Source of the DNA: an uncultured Erysipelotrichaceae bacterium
Lineage (GTDB): Bacteria; Bacillota_I; Bacilli_A; Erysipelotrichales; Erysipelotrichaceae
Reading direction: 5' to 3'
Assembly (NCBI GenBank): GCA_902803275.1
Contig: CADCPE010000270.1
Coordinates: forward strand, 1 to 9,336
DNA: 9,336 bases
The notes under the pieces were generated by a model, which saw nothing but the letters and a program-made list of their open reading frames with translations, had not been told where the DNA came from and did no database searches. Shown one piece after another: positions 1 to 7,654 of the stretch (the first letter of the stretch is position 1; the number at the start of each line of letters is the position of its first letter). The position numbers were made by a program, and so were the translations under genes.

Positions 1-53
1 AGCGGCAATCTTTTTTCATATCTGGTTTTTCTAACAGAATCTTGAATGCAGAT

Positions 54-79
54 AAAAAGGTCATCCTTTAAGGATGACC
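54..79 (-). terminator. Rho-independent terminator of the pfp gene
   Basis: A perfect inverted repeat, GGTCATCCTT with AAGGATGACC around a single central base, lies at 59-79. Read on the minus strand it is followed at once by TTTTTATC (58-51). It begins 7 bases after the TAG stop of the phosphofructokinase gene. The T run is on the minus-strand side only; the plus-strand side continues with GCATATTC, so it should end transcription coming from the pfp side. Confidence 0.9.
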
Positions 80-86
80 GCATATT

Positions 87-1748
87 CTATAAACCTTTTT
101 CCAGAGCCAGCGTTCTGGTCGTTAGATCACAGACCTCGCTTGGTCCGTAGTACTGGATGGCGCCCGGATAAGTGTAGCAGGTCTCTACTGCCCAGGTATC
201 TCTGTTGGCTTCAAAATACCTGAATGGCTTGCCGTCGAGTTCAACAAGAGCTTTTCTGATGACCGGTTTATCCTCGCCATGTCTTCTCTCGATGTTCATC
301 ATCTTGGTGATAGGCATACCGCCGGCTACCCACTGATCTGCAGGTTTGGACAGGTTGGATATCTTTGAAAGATAGCCGTTGTATCCGTACTGTATCAGCA
401 TGAAGGCGTTGTAGCCCAATGAGTAGCAGTAGTCAGCATCGAAATTTGACGGGAAGGCACATCTTCCTTCATAGCCGAAGAAATGATGCAGAGCAGAGAA
501 TTTACCCTTGTATGTGCCGTTCTTCTTTCTTTCATCAAGTTTGGCTTTGACTAGAGCAGAGAAGAGCTTTTCTGATTCGATAAGAGAGACCTGAACGTTG
601 CCGTGAGGATCTCTTTCAAGGAAGAGCTGCTGCTGAATGCTTTCAGGCAGGATCGCAAATACTTCCATGGCTTCTTTGCTTAAACCTTTTTCAATGAAAG
701 CATATTTCTCTTTCCATGATGGCAGGACGTTGAACTGTTCAGCCTTTTCACCGGCTAACAATTCATTGATCTCTTTGATCAGTGACGAGAATTCCGGAAC
801 AAATTCGACCACGCCTTCCGGGATGATCGCGACACCGAAATTCATGCCTTTGGCAGCACGATTTGCTACTGAATCAGCGATGAAGTCAGCGATCTGTGAT
901 AAGGACATCTTCTTTGCCGATACTTCTTCGGAGATCAGACAGATGTTAGGCTGTGTTTCCAGGGCGCATTCCAAAGCAACATGGGAGGCACTGCGGCCCA
1001 TGACTTTGATGAAGTGCCAGTATTTCTTGGCGGAGTTGGCATCTCTTTCGATATTGCCGATAAGTTCGCTGTAAGTCTTGGTTGCCGTATCGAATCCGAA
1101 TGAACATTCGATATCTTCGTTCTTCAAGTCACCGTCGATAGTCTTCGGACAGCCGATGACCTGAACGCCGGTGTTATGTGCAGCGAAGTATTCTGCCAGA
1201 ACGGCAGCGTTGGTGTTGGAATCATCACCGCCGATGATGACAATAGCTGTGATACCGTGTTTTCTGCATACTTCAGCCGCAACCGCAAACTGCTCCTGAG
1301 TCTCCAGCTTCGTACGGCCTGAACCGATGATATCAAAACCGCCGGTATTTCTGTAGGCATCGATGAATTCATCATCGAATTCCACATAATCGTCCTCAAG
1401 AAGACCGCTTGGTCCGCCTTTGAAGCCGTAAAGTACGTTGTTCCTGTCTGTTGCTTTCAAAGCATCGTAGAGACCGCAAATGACATTATGTCCGCCCGGA
1501 GCCTGTCCGCCCGAGAGGATGACACCTACGACCTGCTTCTTTGAAGCGGAAGTGTTTTCGCCTTTTTCAAAGGTTATTTCTTTCTTTCCGTATGTATTAG
1601 GGAAAAGTTCCTTGATCTTTTCCTGATCGGCTACAGATTCCGTAGCCTCGCCTTCCTTGACACCGATCTCTTTAATACCGTGTCTGAGCATGCCGGGAAG
1701 TTTTGGTTCATATTTAAGTCTTGCTTCCTGAAGTGGCGTAATCTTCAT
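87..1748 (-). CDS. pfp: Pyrophosphate--fructose 6-phosphate 1-phosphotransferase (PPi-dependent phosphofructokinase, long form)
   Basis: Predicted to catalyse the reversible transfer of phosphate from PPi to fructose 6-phosphate, giving fructose 1,6-bisphosphate, in cytoplasmic glycolysis/gluconeogenesis. Seen in the 553-residue product: the phosphate-binding GGQAPGGHN (about 80-88), GGDDS (173-177), PKTIDGDL with the catalytic Asp (201-208) and MGRSASH (250-256). Asp in GGDDS, where ATP-dependent enzymes have GGDGS, together with Lys in PKTIDGD, is the established PPi-donor signature. The length of about 550 residues fits the long PFP group (plant beta subunit, spirochaete type), not the 320-residue bacterial ATP-PFK. 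The open frame extends upstream to an ATG at 1766, but the GGAGG at 1760-1764 lies between the two ATGs and serves the one at 1748, so I start there. It is followed by a strong terminator and preceded by a likely -10 box, so it is probably transcribed on its own or with the VanZ-like gene upstream. Confidence 0.95.
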   Translation of the reverse strand: MKITPLQEARLKYEPKLPGMLRHGIKEIGVKEGEATESVADQEKIKELFPNTYGKKEITFEKGENTSASKKQVVGVILSGGQAPGGHNVICGLYDALKATDRNNVLYGFKGGPSGLLEDDYVEFDDEFIDAYRNTGGFDIIGSGRTKLETQEQFAVAAEVCRKHGITAIVIIGGDDSNTNAAVLAEYFAAHNTGVQVIGCPKTIDGDLKNEDIECSFGFDTATKTYSELIGNIERDANSAKKYWHFIKVMGRSASHVALECALETQPNICLISEEVSAKKMSLSQIADFIADSVANRAAKGMNFGVAIIPEGVVEFVPEFSSLIKEINELLAGEKAEQFNVLPSWKEKYAFIEKGLSKEAMEVFAILPESIQQQLFLERDPHGNVQVSLIESEKLFSALVKAKLDERKKNGTYKGKFSALHHFFGYEGRCAFPSNFDADYCYSLGYNAFMLIQYGYNGYLSKISNLSKPADQWVAGGMPITKMMNIERRHGEDKPVIRKALVELDGKPFRYFEANRDTWAVETCYTYPGAIQYYGPSEVCDLTTRTLALEKGL

Positions 1749-1759
1749 AAAAATTGTTT

Positions 1760-1764
1760 CCTCC
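1760..1764 (-). promoter_or_regulatory. Ribosome binding site that fixes the pfp start
   Basis: GGAGG on the minus strand lies 11 bases upstream of the ATG at 1748-1746. It overlaps the upstream in-frame ATG (1766-1764), so that ATG cannot use it, and no comparable Shine-Dalgarno sequence precedes that ATG. Confidence 0.75.
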
Positions 1765-1779
1765 ATCTATACTATTCTA

Positions 1780-1785
1780 ATTATA
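1780..1785 (-). promoter_or_regulatory. Likely -10 box of a pfp promoter
   Basis: A perfect TATAAT reads on the minus strand in the 67-base gap between the VanZ-like gene and pfp. It would start transcription near 1773, about 10 bases before the GGAGG. No good -35 hexamer is visible 16-18 bases upstream, so the call rests on the -10 box and its position. The gap is AT-rich, which raises the chance of a random match. Confidence 0.4.
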
Positions 1786-1815
1786 CTATCGAACAACTGC
1801 ACATAAATAGAAAAA

Positions 1816-2226
1816 TCAGGATCGCTCCTGACTGTCGACTTCTACCGGTCTTTTGAACTGATGGTAGATGATGTAAAGGATCAGATAGACCGCAAAGGCC
1901 ACAAAAAAGCCCAGGATCCCTGAGGCAACATCATAGAAATCCATCGATCCCGTACCGGTATAGGCCTGGCCGATCTCGATCGCAAAAGAAACGACCAGAA
2001 CGATCGTAAATACATAGGAAAAAGTAATGAACAGCAGTCCATAGTTTTTCGAGATCCACCTGAAAAGCGGCTGAATGATCAGCAGCAGTATAAAACCGAA
2101 CAGACCGATGATCAGAAAATGCAGCTGCTTGTCACTAAGGCCGAGTCCGCTGTTGTCGTTGATGCTGAGAAATTTGTTATGGAGTTTGACGATCAGATTG
2201 ACGATAAAATAGATAATTCTGCCCAT
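1816..2226 (-). CDS. VanZ-like family small membrane protein
   Basis: A 136-residue integral membrane protein with three or four hydrophobic segments (about 35-52, 62-83 and 100-121, perhaps also 2-15). It carries the spaced polar residues of the VanZ-like family: DKQLHF (32-37) at the start of the first strong segment, E84 and Q87 in FAIEIGQ, and D96/D99 with a following G in DFYDVASGILG (96-106). The Asn often found before the last Gly is Ser here. VanZ gives low-level teicoplanin resistance in enterococci, but most family members have no known role, so none is assigned. AGGAGG at 2233-2238, 6 bases before the ATG, supports the start. It lies downstream of the signalling operon's terminator and 67 bases upstream of pfp. 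The C-terminal tail after residue 122 is polar and probably cytoplasmic. Confidence 0.8.
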   Translation of the reverse strand: MGRIIYFIVNLIVKLHNKFLSINDNSGLGLSDKQLHFLIIGLFGFILLLIIQPLFRWISKNYGLLFITFSYVFTIVLVVSFAIEIGQAYTGTGSMDFYDVASGILGFFVAFAVYLILYIIYHQFKRPVEVDSQERS

Positions 2227-2270
2227 AAAATACCTCCTACAATATTATAGACGCTGATCTGTGCAAACGC

Positions 2271-2302
2271 ATTATAAAAGGGCTTTCATTCAAAAGCCCT
2301 TT
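2271..2302 (-). terminator. Rho-independent terminator of the signalling operon
   Basis: A 10-bp perfect stem, AAAGGGCTTT (2302-2293) pairing with AAAGCCCTTT (2286-2277) around a 6-base loop, begins 5 bases after the TAA of the permease-kinase gene. On the minus strand it runs into TATAAT, so the T tract comes largely from the stem end and is short. Some read-through into the VanZ-like gene is possible. Confidence 0.75.
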
Positions 2303-2307
2303 CAGCT

Positions 2308-5300
2308 TTATTCATCTTTAAGATAGGCAGCCAGTGTTTCATAAAGCACGTTCGGTTCGATCGGCTTTGACAGATGTGCATTCATTCCCGCCTGCAGTGA
2401 TCTTTCAACATCCTCATCGAAGACATTGGCCGTCATGGCAATGATCGGGATCGTTTCAGCATCTTTCTTATCAAGCTGTCTGATCTCTTTAGTAGCCCTT
2501 AAACCGTCCATTATCGGCATGCGCACATCCATCAGGATCGCATCATAGTAGTTGGCCGGTTTTTCATTGAACATGTCAAGTGCCATTTTGCCGTTGCTTG
2601 CATGTTCGCTTACCATGCCTTCCAGATCAAGCAGGTCTGCCAGGATCTCGGCATTCTGTTCGACGTCTTCAGCTATCAGGATACGCTTGCCGGAAAGAAG
2701 CTCTTGAAAGAAAGTTTCTTCAGTCATGACGACCGTTTCGCTTTGCTCGTCTTTTTTCTGGTTCAAAAGTGCATAGATCTCCTTGTTCAGGATATCCGCA
2801 AACAGCGGTTTGGACAGAATGGCTCCGATGTTCTCCTTTTTGGCATCTTCTTCAAAGACATCCCAGTTGTATCCCGTCAGCATGATCACCGGCGTCTTTC
2901 CTTCATCAAATGCCCTCACCTGATGGATCAGGTCAAGACCGCTGAGATCAGGCATCTTGTAGTCGGTAATGATCAGATCATACGGCCGTTTATTGTCATA
3001 GGCATCCTTGATCATACCCAGTCCTTCCAGAGGATCACAGGTCGTATCCGAAGCTATATCGATGGCCTGCAGTACATATTGAGTATGCTGGCAGGCGATC
3101 AGATCATCATCGATGATGATAGCCTTGAAGTTTTCCGGAAGGATCATATTGCGCTCTTTTGAAGCTGCCTTGTCGGAAGTCTTTAATGGAACTCTGACAA
3201 TAAAGACTGAACCGACACCCTTCTCGCTTTGAACTTCGATCGTGCCGTTCATAAGTTCGATATAGCTCTTGGTTATCGCCATACCCAAACCGCTGCCGCC
3301 ATAATTGGTAGTCAGAGAAGCGTTCTCCTGTGAGAATGCTTCAAACAGTTTAGGGATGAACTCCTTGTCCATGCCGATACCGCTGTCTTTCATCGTGAAG
3401 ATCATTTCGCAGTTGCCATCTTTTCTGTTTGCTTCTTCAATGATCAGGTCGATATTGCCTCCGGTCTCGGTGAATTTGACCGAGTTGCCCAGGATATTGA
3501 TCAGCACCTGTTTGAGCTTCATGCTGTCGCCGAAATAGTAGTCGGAAACACGGTTGACGATACTGCAGTCATAATGAAGTCCCTTGTCAAGGCACTGGCC
3601 GTTGATAATGATGTTGATCTGGTCAAGGAATTCCCTGAAGGAGAATTCTTCGCTCTTGATCTCGGTCCTTCCCGATTCGATCCTCGACATATCCAGAATA
3701 TCGTTGAGCAGGCCAAGCAGATGCTTGGCACTGGCCCCGATCTTTTCCAGATTCTCTTTGATCTTCGGGGTTATATCCGGATCTCTCAACAGGATATTGT
3801 CCAGTCCGATGATCGCATTCATCGGTGTTCTTATCTCGTGGGACATATTGGACAGGAAAGAAGTCTTGGCCCTGCTGCTTTCTTCAGCCAGGACCTTTTC
3901 AACTTCGATCTGCTTTTCCCTTTTCAGCATCAGAGAATAGATGTCAAACAGAACAGTCAGAGACAAGACGATCATGCCCATCTGGACAAAGGTGTGGATC
4001 TTCATTGAATTGTTGGCCTTGTCCAGCTCGTTTTGCACAAACTGTGCATCTGCACCTTCCTGGTAATGCTCGCTGATGGCAGTGCCTGAAGCGTCAAGCC
4101 TGTTTTCCAGAGCCTGCGTGACCCAGATACTTGAAGTGACGATTATCAGCCCGAGCAAGACGACCCAGGTCACTATCGAACGGCCCAGTCTTCTTTGAGT
4201 GTCTTTTCTTAACAGTCTGTGGAAATAGATGAAACCGGCAATGCTCCAGATCGTCAGGATCAGATAAGATTCCGTTGCCAGGGTCTTGACTGCCAGAAGA
4301 TTCGGGATCATGAAAGACAGGGCAAAAAGGATCGAAACAGCTATACCAGCCCAGCTGTAGATCTTCATCTGTCTGTTGTTTTCTTCTTTGGCGATCCTGC
4401 CGGCTGAAGCGGCAGTAAACGCATAGGCGATCGTTGCGCCGACAGTCGTGACATCGACGATCCAGCTGATCGCCGTGCGTCCCAAAAACGGCAGGATGGT
4501 CGAAACTGCCATGATGGCAATGATCGCATTGCGTGGAACATCGTCATCAAGCCTGCCCAGCTGCTCAGGAACCATGTTGTCTTCGCTCATCGAACATAAA
4601 AGGCGGCTCAAAGCGATGTAGTTGCCGATCAGTCCGGTGAAGATACCGCAGAATGCTGCAACTGTAAGTATCGTGACGCCAATGCTTCCTAAAGCACTGT
4701 CAGCACTGTAGAAAGCCGGCTGTGATGTCAGACCTGAATATTTTGAAAGATTGGATACGTAATCGATCCACGAATTGCATCCTTCAGGGAAGAAAGTTGC
4801 AGAAAGCAGCGACAGCAAAGAATAGGCAACGGCTGCCAGCACGATAACAAAGACAAAGATCGGGAAATTGTATTTTGGATCATAATCGGCTTCATGAGCC
4901 GAATGAGAGATGGATTCAAATCCTACATAGGCCCAGGGAGCCAGTGCAAAGATCGTAAAGACACCGGAAACGGGTCTGCTGTCGATTCCAAAAGCCGGTG
5001 AAACAAGATTTGCTGCATGTCCAGGAACCCTGATTGCACATCCGGTAGTAATGATGATGCCAAGAAGCAGTGCAGCGCCCATTATCAATTGAACGTTCTG
5101 GGATAGTTTTCTGTTCATGCAGATGAAAGCCGATATCAGCAGTGCTCCGATCGCCAGCAGCATTTCTCCCATGTAGACATGGTAGCCGGCAATCTCGTAA
5201 TTGAAACCAAACTGCATGATCGGACCGAAGACCGTTCTGATGATCAAAGGAAGAGCTGTAGCGTTGGCCCAGATGACGGCTATATAAGTCAGGATCAGAA

Positions 5301-5586
5301 ACCATCCGCTCAGAAAACCGTGGTCATAGCCAAAGCAGTATTTCGTATATGAATATGTGCCTCCGCCTTCAGGATAATGAAGGATCAAATAGTGATAGCT
5401 TTTAGCCAGTACCAGCATGGCCAATCCGCCAAGACAGATACCGATGGTCGTACCGATCGGCCCTGCAACGGGCAGAAATGTCGATCCGGGCATGACAAAA
5501 GAACCCCAGCCGACACTGCAGCCGAAAGCCAGAGCCCAGGCGCCAAAGACCGAAAGATACTTCTTTTTATCAGTTTCCTTATCCAT
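2308..5586 (-). CDS. APC-family amino acid permease fused to a hybrid histidine kinase with two receiver domains
   Basis: A 1092-residue membrane receptor kinase. Residues about 12-457 form a full 12-segment APC transporter: the TM1 break GWGSFVMPG (26-34), the TM6 motif ALAPWAYVGFES (214-225) and the following HEADYDPKYNFP (231-242), all typical of amino acid permeases. A basic cytoplasmic stretch (455-469) leads to TM13 (about 470-490), a polar loop of about 40 residues, TM14 (about 532-551) and a charged helix into HisKA. The H-box MSHEIRTPMN has phospho-acceptor H583. The ATPase domain has N697/N701, DSGIGM (734-739) and GGSGLGM (763-769). REC1 has D826-D828, D875, T904 and K926; REC2 has E973/D974, D1020, T1052 and K1074, so both look active. 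It starts 5 bases after the HPt stop with only a weak AGGA 12 bases upstream, suggesting translational coupling. Inference: the permease part senses, and may transport, an amino acid or amine and sets kinase activity. CbrA, an SLC5 transporter-kinase, is a parallel with an unrelated transporter family. The ligand cannot be read from sequence. Confidence 0.93.
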   Translation of the reverse strand: MDKETDKKKYLSVFGAWALAFGCSVGWGSFVMPGSTFLPVAGPIGTTIGICLGGLAMLVLAKSYHYLILHYPEGGGTYSYTKYCFGYDHGFLSGWFLILTYIAVIWANATALPLIIRTVFGPIMQFGFNYEIAGYHVYMGEMLLAIGALLISAFICMNRKLSQNVQLIMGAALLLGIIITTGCAIRVPGHAANLVSPAFGIDSRPVSGVFTIFALAPWAYVGFESISHSAHEADYDPKYNFPIFVFVIVLAAVAYSLLSLLSATFFPEGCNSWIDYVSNLSKYSGLTSQPAFYSADSALGSIGVTILTVAAFCGIFTGLIGNYIALSRLLCSMSEDNMVPEQLGRLDDDVPRNAIIAIMAVSTILPFLGRTAISWIVDVTTVGATIAYAFTAASAGRIAKEENNRQMKIYSWAGIAVSILFALSFMIPNLLAVKTLATESYLILTIWSIAGFIYFHRLLRKDTQRRLGRSIVTWVVLLGLIIVTSSIWVTQALENRLDASGTAISEHYQEGADAQFVQNELDKANNSMKIHTFVQMGMIVLSLTVLFDIYSLMLKREKQIEVEKVLAEESSRAKTSFLSNMSHEIRTPMNAIIGLDNILLRDPDITPKIKENLEKIGASAKHLLGLLNDILDMSRIESGRTEIKSEEFSFREFLDQINIIINGQCLDKGLHYDCSIVNRVSDYYFGDSMKLKQVLINILGNSVKFTETGGNIDLIIEEANRKDGNCEMIFTMKDSGIGMDKEFIPKLFEAFSQENASLTTNYGGSGLGMAITKSYIELMNGTIEVQSEKGVGSVFIVRVPLKTSDKAASKERNMILPENFKAIIIDDDLIACQHTQYVLQAIDIASDTTCDPLEGLGMIKDAYDNKRPYDLIITDYKMPDLSGLDLIHQVRAFDEGKTPVIMLTGYNWDVFEEDAKKENIGAILSKPLFADILNKEIYALLNQKKDEQSETVVMTEETFFQELLSGKRILIAEDVEQNAEILADLLDLEGMVSEHASNGKMALDMFNEKPANYYDAILMDVRMPIMDGLRATKEIRQLDKKDAETIPIIAMTANVFDEDVERSLQAGMNAHLSKPIEPNVLYETLAAYLKDE

Positions 5587-5591
5587 ATGAC

Positions 5592-5960
5592 TTACTGATC
5601 CTGATATTCCTTTATCGCTTCACAGGTCTTGTTATAGAGCTCTTCGATCTTTCCGATTATATCTCGAACTTCCTCATCGCTCATTTTTCTTTCGTTGCCT
5701 GGTCTGTATTCTTCGGCGATCTGGGAAGCCAGCTGTGCCAGCGTGGTAAGTCCGAGGTTGGCACACACGCCTTTCATGGCATGTCCGCTTTCAAAAAGTG
5801 CAGTCGGATCAAGATCTTCTCTGGCGTTGATCAGTTTTGTCACGACTTCGCTCTCGCAGATCCTTCTTACATGCTTGTCGATGAGTTTTTCAACCCGCAA
5901 TACATTGACAGCCTGTTCATAATTGCCGTCGATCTTTTCATATAATTCCTTAAGTGTCAT
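5592..5960 (-). CDS. Stand-alone HPt histidine phosphotransfer protein
   Basis: A 122-residue, mostly helical soluble protein with the HPt signature HAMKGVCANLG (60-70): phospho-acceptor H60, then K63 and G64. The length suits a single four-helix HPt domain. In His-Asp-His-Asp relays such a protein takes phosphate from the receiver of a hybrid kinase and passes it to a response regulator. Here it sits between the REC-GGDEF-EAL gene (4-base ATGA overlap) and the permease-kinase gene (5-base gap). It is the only HPt in the window, and neither hybrid kinase carries an HPt domain of its own, so it probably serves both kinases and the REC-EAL protein. A G-rich GGGGGAG (5964-5970) just before the ATG is the likely ribosome binding site, though its spacing is short. 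Confidence 0.92.
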   Translation of the reverse strand: MTLKELYEKIDGNYEQAVNVLRVEKLIDKHVRRICESEVVTKLINAREDLDPTALFESGHAMKGVCANLGLTTLAQLASQIAEEYRPGNERKMSDEEVRDIIGKIEELYNKTCEAIKEYQDQ

Positions 5961-7654
5961 TTTCTCCCCCTTAATTCAATTTCTTTTTCAATAAGCTTTT
6001 CAAATTCCTCAGGCGGTAACGGTCTGGAGAAATAGAATCCCTGTACAACATTGCATCCGGCGTCCTGCAGCAAGGAAAGCTGCTTATTGTTTTCAACTCC
6101 CTCAGCTACTACTTCCAGATTCATATATCTGGCAATATCGATGATCAGCTTGACCAGCAGAAGATCGGTCTCGCTTTGTTCGATATTGCGGACAAACTTC
6201 ATATCCATCTTAAGCACATCGATCGGCATATCCGAGAGCATATTCAATGAAGAATAGCCTGCACCGAAGTCATCCATTTCGACTTCAAAGCCCATCGTGC
6301 GCAGATTGTGTATAAGTTCCAGAAGCATTTTGGCATTGTCCGTGTATGACGATTCCGTAACTTCCAGTTTAAGATCATCGAATTTCAGATCATAGTCCCT
6401 GACCAGTTCTACAAGCTTATCCGTAAGAGCCGGATCGAAGATGTCGACTCTTGAAAGATTGACCGATACCGGCAGAGTGAACCCGTACTTCTCTCTCCAC
6501 AGCGAGATCTGCTTTGCGGCCTGTTTCCAGACGAAACTGTCGACAACACTGATGAGACCGTTTTTCTCAAACAGGGGAATGAAATCGCCAGGAGCTATCA
6601 TGCCCAGCTCCGGGTGTTTCCAGCGTATGAGAGCTTCGGCAGAAATAAGGCGAGGCGGATTGCACTGTATGTCGTATTTAGGCTGATAGTAGACTATCAG
6701 CTGGTTTTCTTCTACAGCTAAGCGCAGATCATTGAGCAGTCTGCGGTTCATCAGTTCCTTAAGACGCATCTCTTCGGAATAGATCATCAGCGGATTCTGG
6801 TAATCGCCTCTGGTCATGTTGCAGGCAGCTCTGGCTCTGTCAAACATCACAACAGGTTCCGTATCCTCTGCCCACAGCTTTACACCCATGCGCAGATGAA
6901 CGTTGACTTCCGGGAACTGTTCATCAAGTTTATCCTGAAATCTCTTCAGTAAGGATTTATAATCGTCCTGCCCAACACAGTAGATCGCAAAGCGGTCTGC
7001 TTCAAAACGGCTGGCGATGCCTACTGTCTCATTCATGAAAGCCTTGATCTCTTCACCAAGCGTCTTCAGCACTCTGTCACCGAACTGCCGGCCATTGAGA
7101 TCATTTATCGAATGGAACTGTTCAATGTTCAGAACGATCGCATCCATATGCCTGTCCTTGTGATATCTATACAAACGATCGGCATATTCAAAGAAAAAGT
7201 TGCGATTGTATAGACCGGTCAGTTTATCGGTCTCGGCAGATGAGATGAGCTTTCGCCCTTCACTGAGTTCAATGATCCTTCCTACTCTGGCCAGGATCAC
7301 TTCATGTGCATCAAAAGGTTTGGTGATAAAATCGGCAGCGCCCATCTGTAAGGCCCGCAGTTCTGCACTCTTATCGGAAGTAAGAACGATGATCGGGATC
7401 TTTCTGAGATCTTCATCATTGCGCACCGTTTCAAGCACTTCAAAGCCATCCATCACCGGCATCATCAGATCCAGCAGCACGATGACGAGCTCGTCGATAT
7501 GTTCGTGCATCGCGTTGAGCGCTTCTTTGCCGTTTTGTGCATAAATGACATCATAATCATCTTCCAGGATGATGCCTAAAGCATCACGGTTTATCTCCTG
7601 GTCGTCAACCACAAGGACCAGCTGAGGTCTTTGAATCTGTTTGGATCTGATCAT
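5957..7654 (-). CDS. Response regulator with REC, degenerate GGDEF and EAL domains (predicted c-di-GMP phosphodiesterase)
   Basis: A 565-residue cytoplasmic output protein. REC (about 12-128) has D17/D18, phospho-acceptor D62 in LLDLMMP, T92 and K112. The GGDEF-type domain (about 140-295) reads EADRF (218-222) at the signature site, so it should not make c-di-GMP; it may bind a nucleotide or act as a regulatory spacer. The EAL domain (about 305-560) keeps the catalytic set: E340 in EAL, N399, E431 and E434 in LEVTES, D461/D462 in DDFGAGYSS, K482, E518 in AEGVE and Q538 in QGF. It is therefore predicted to hydrolyse c-di-GMP to pGpG, controlled by phosphorylation of REC. There is no DNA-binding domain. 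AGGAG (7663-7667), 8 bases upstream, supports the start, which overlaps the preceding kinase gene by 4 bases. The downstream HPt gene is the likely phosphate donor. Confidence 0.93.
   Translation of the reverse strand: MIRSKQIQRPQLVLVVDDQEINRDALGIILEDDYDVIYAQNGKEALNAMHEHIDELVIVLLDLMMPVMDGFEVLETVRNDEDLRKIPIIVLTSDKSAELRALQMGAADFITKPFDAHEVILARVGRIIELSEGRKLISSAETDKLTGLYNRNFFFEYADRLYRYHKDRHMDAIVLNIEQFHSINDLNGRQFGDRVLKTLGEEIKAFMNETVGIASRFEADRFAIYCVGQDDYKSLLKRFQDKLDEQFPEVNVHLRMGVKLWAEDTEPVVMFDRARAACNMTRGDYQNPLMIYSEEMRLKELMNRRLLNDLRLAVEENQLIVYYQPKYDIQCNPPRLISAEALIRWKHPELGMIAPGDFIPLFEKNGLISVVDSFVWKQAAKQISLWREKYGFTLPVSVNLSRVDIFDPALTDKLVELVRDYDLKFDDLKLEVTESSYTDNAKMLLELIHNLRTMGFEVEMDDFGAGYSSLNMLSDMPIDVLKMDMKFVRNIEQSETDLLLVKLIIDIARYMNLEVVAEGVENNKQLSLLQDAGCNVVQGFYFSRPLPPEEFEKLIEKEIELRGRK

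Noticed and set aside
140..1700. ATP-dependent phosphofructokinase (PfkA) for the left-end gene
   Set aside because: The length of about 550 residues, Asp in GGDDS and Lys in PKTIDGD all indicate the PPi-dependent long form.
1816..2226. Teicoplanin resistance role for the VanZ-like gene
   Set aside because: No van cluster genes are nearby, and the family is broad and mostly unrelated to resistance.
2244..2249. TATAAT just upstream of the VanZ-like gene
   Set aside because: A transcript from it would begin inside or at the AGGAGG ribosome binding site, leaving no usable leader, and no -35 box is spaced correctly.
2271..2276. TATAAT at the end of the signalling-operon terminator as a promoter for the VanZ-like gene
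   Set aside because: The position 17 bases upstream falls in the hairpin and reads GGGCTT, not a -35 box. The T-rich terminator tail explains the match.
2602..3162. 186-codon plus-strand ORF opposite the two receivers of the permease-kinase
   Set aside because: It lies wholly within a well-supported gene on the other strand, has no recognisable domain and is typical of antisense frames opposite biased coding sequence.
2308..5586. The permease-kinase as an artefact of a lost stop codon or frameshift joining two genes
   Set aside because: The joint contains two in-frame membrane segments with sensible topology and a helix leading into HisKA. No leftover start site or ribosome binding site is evident at the kinase boundary.
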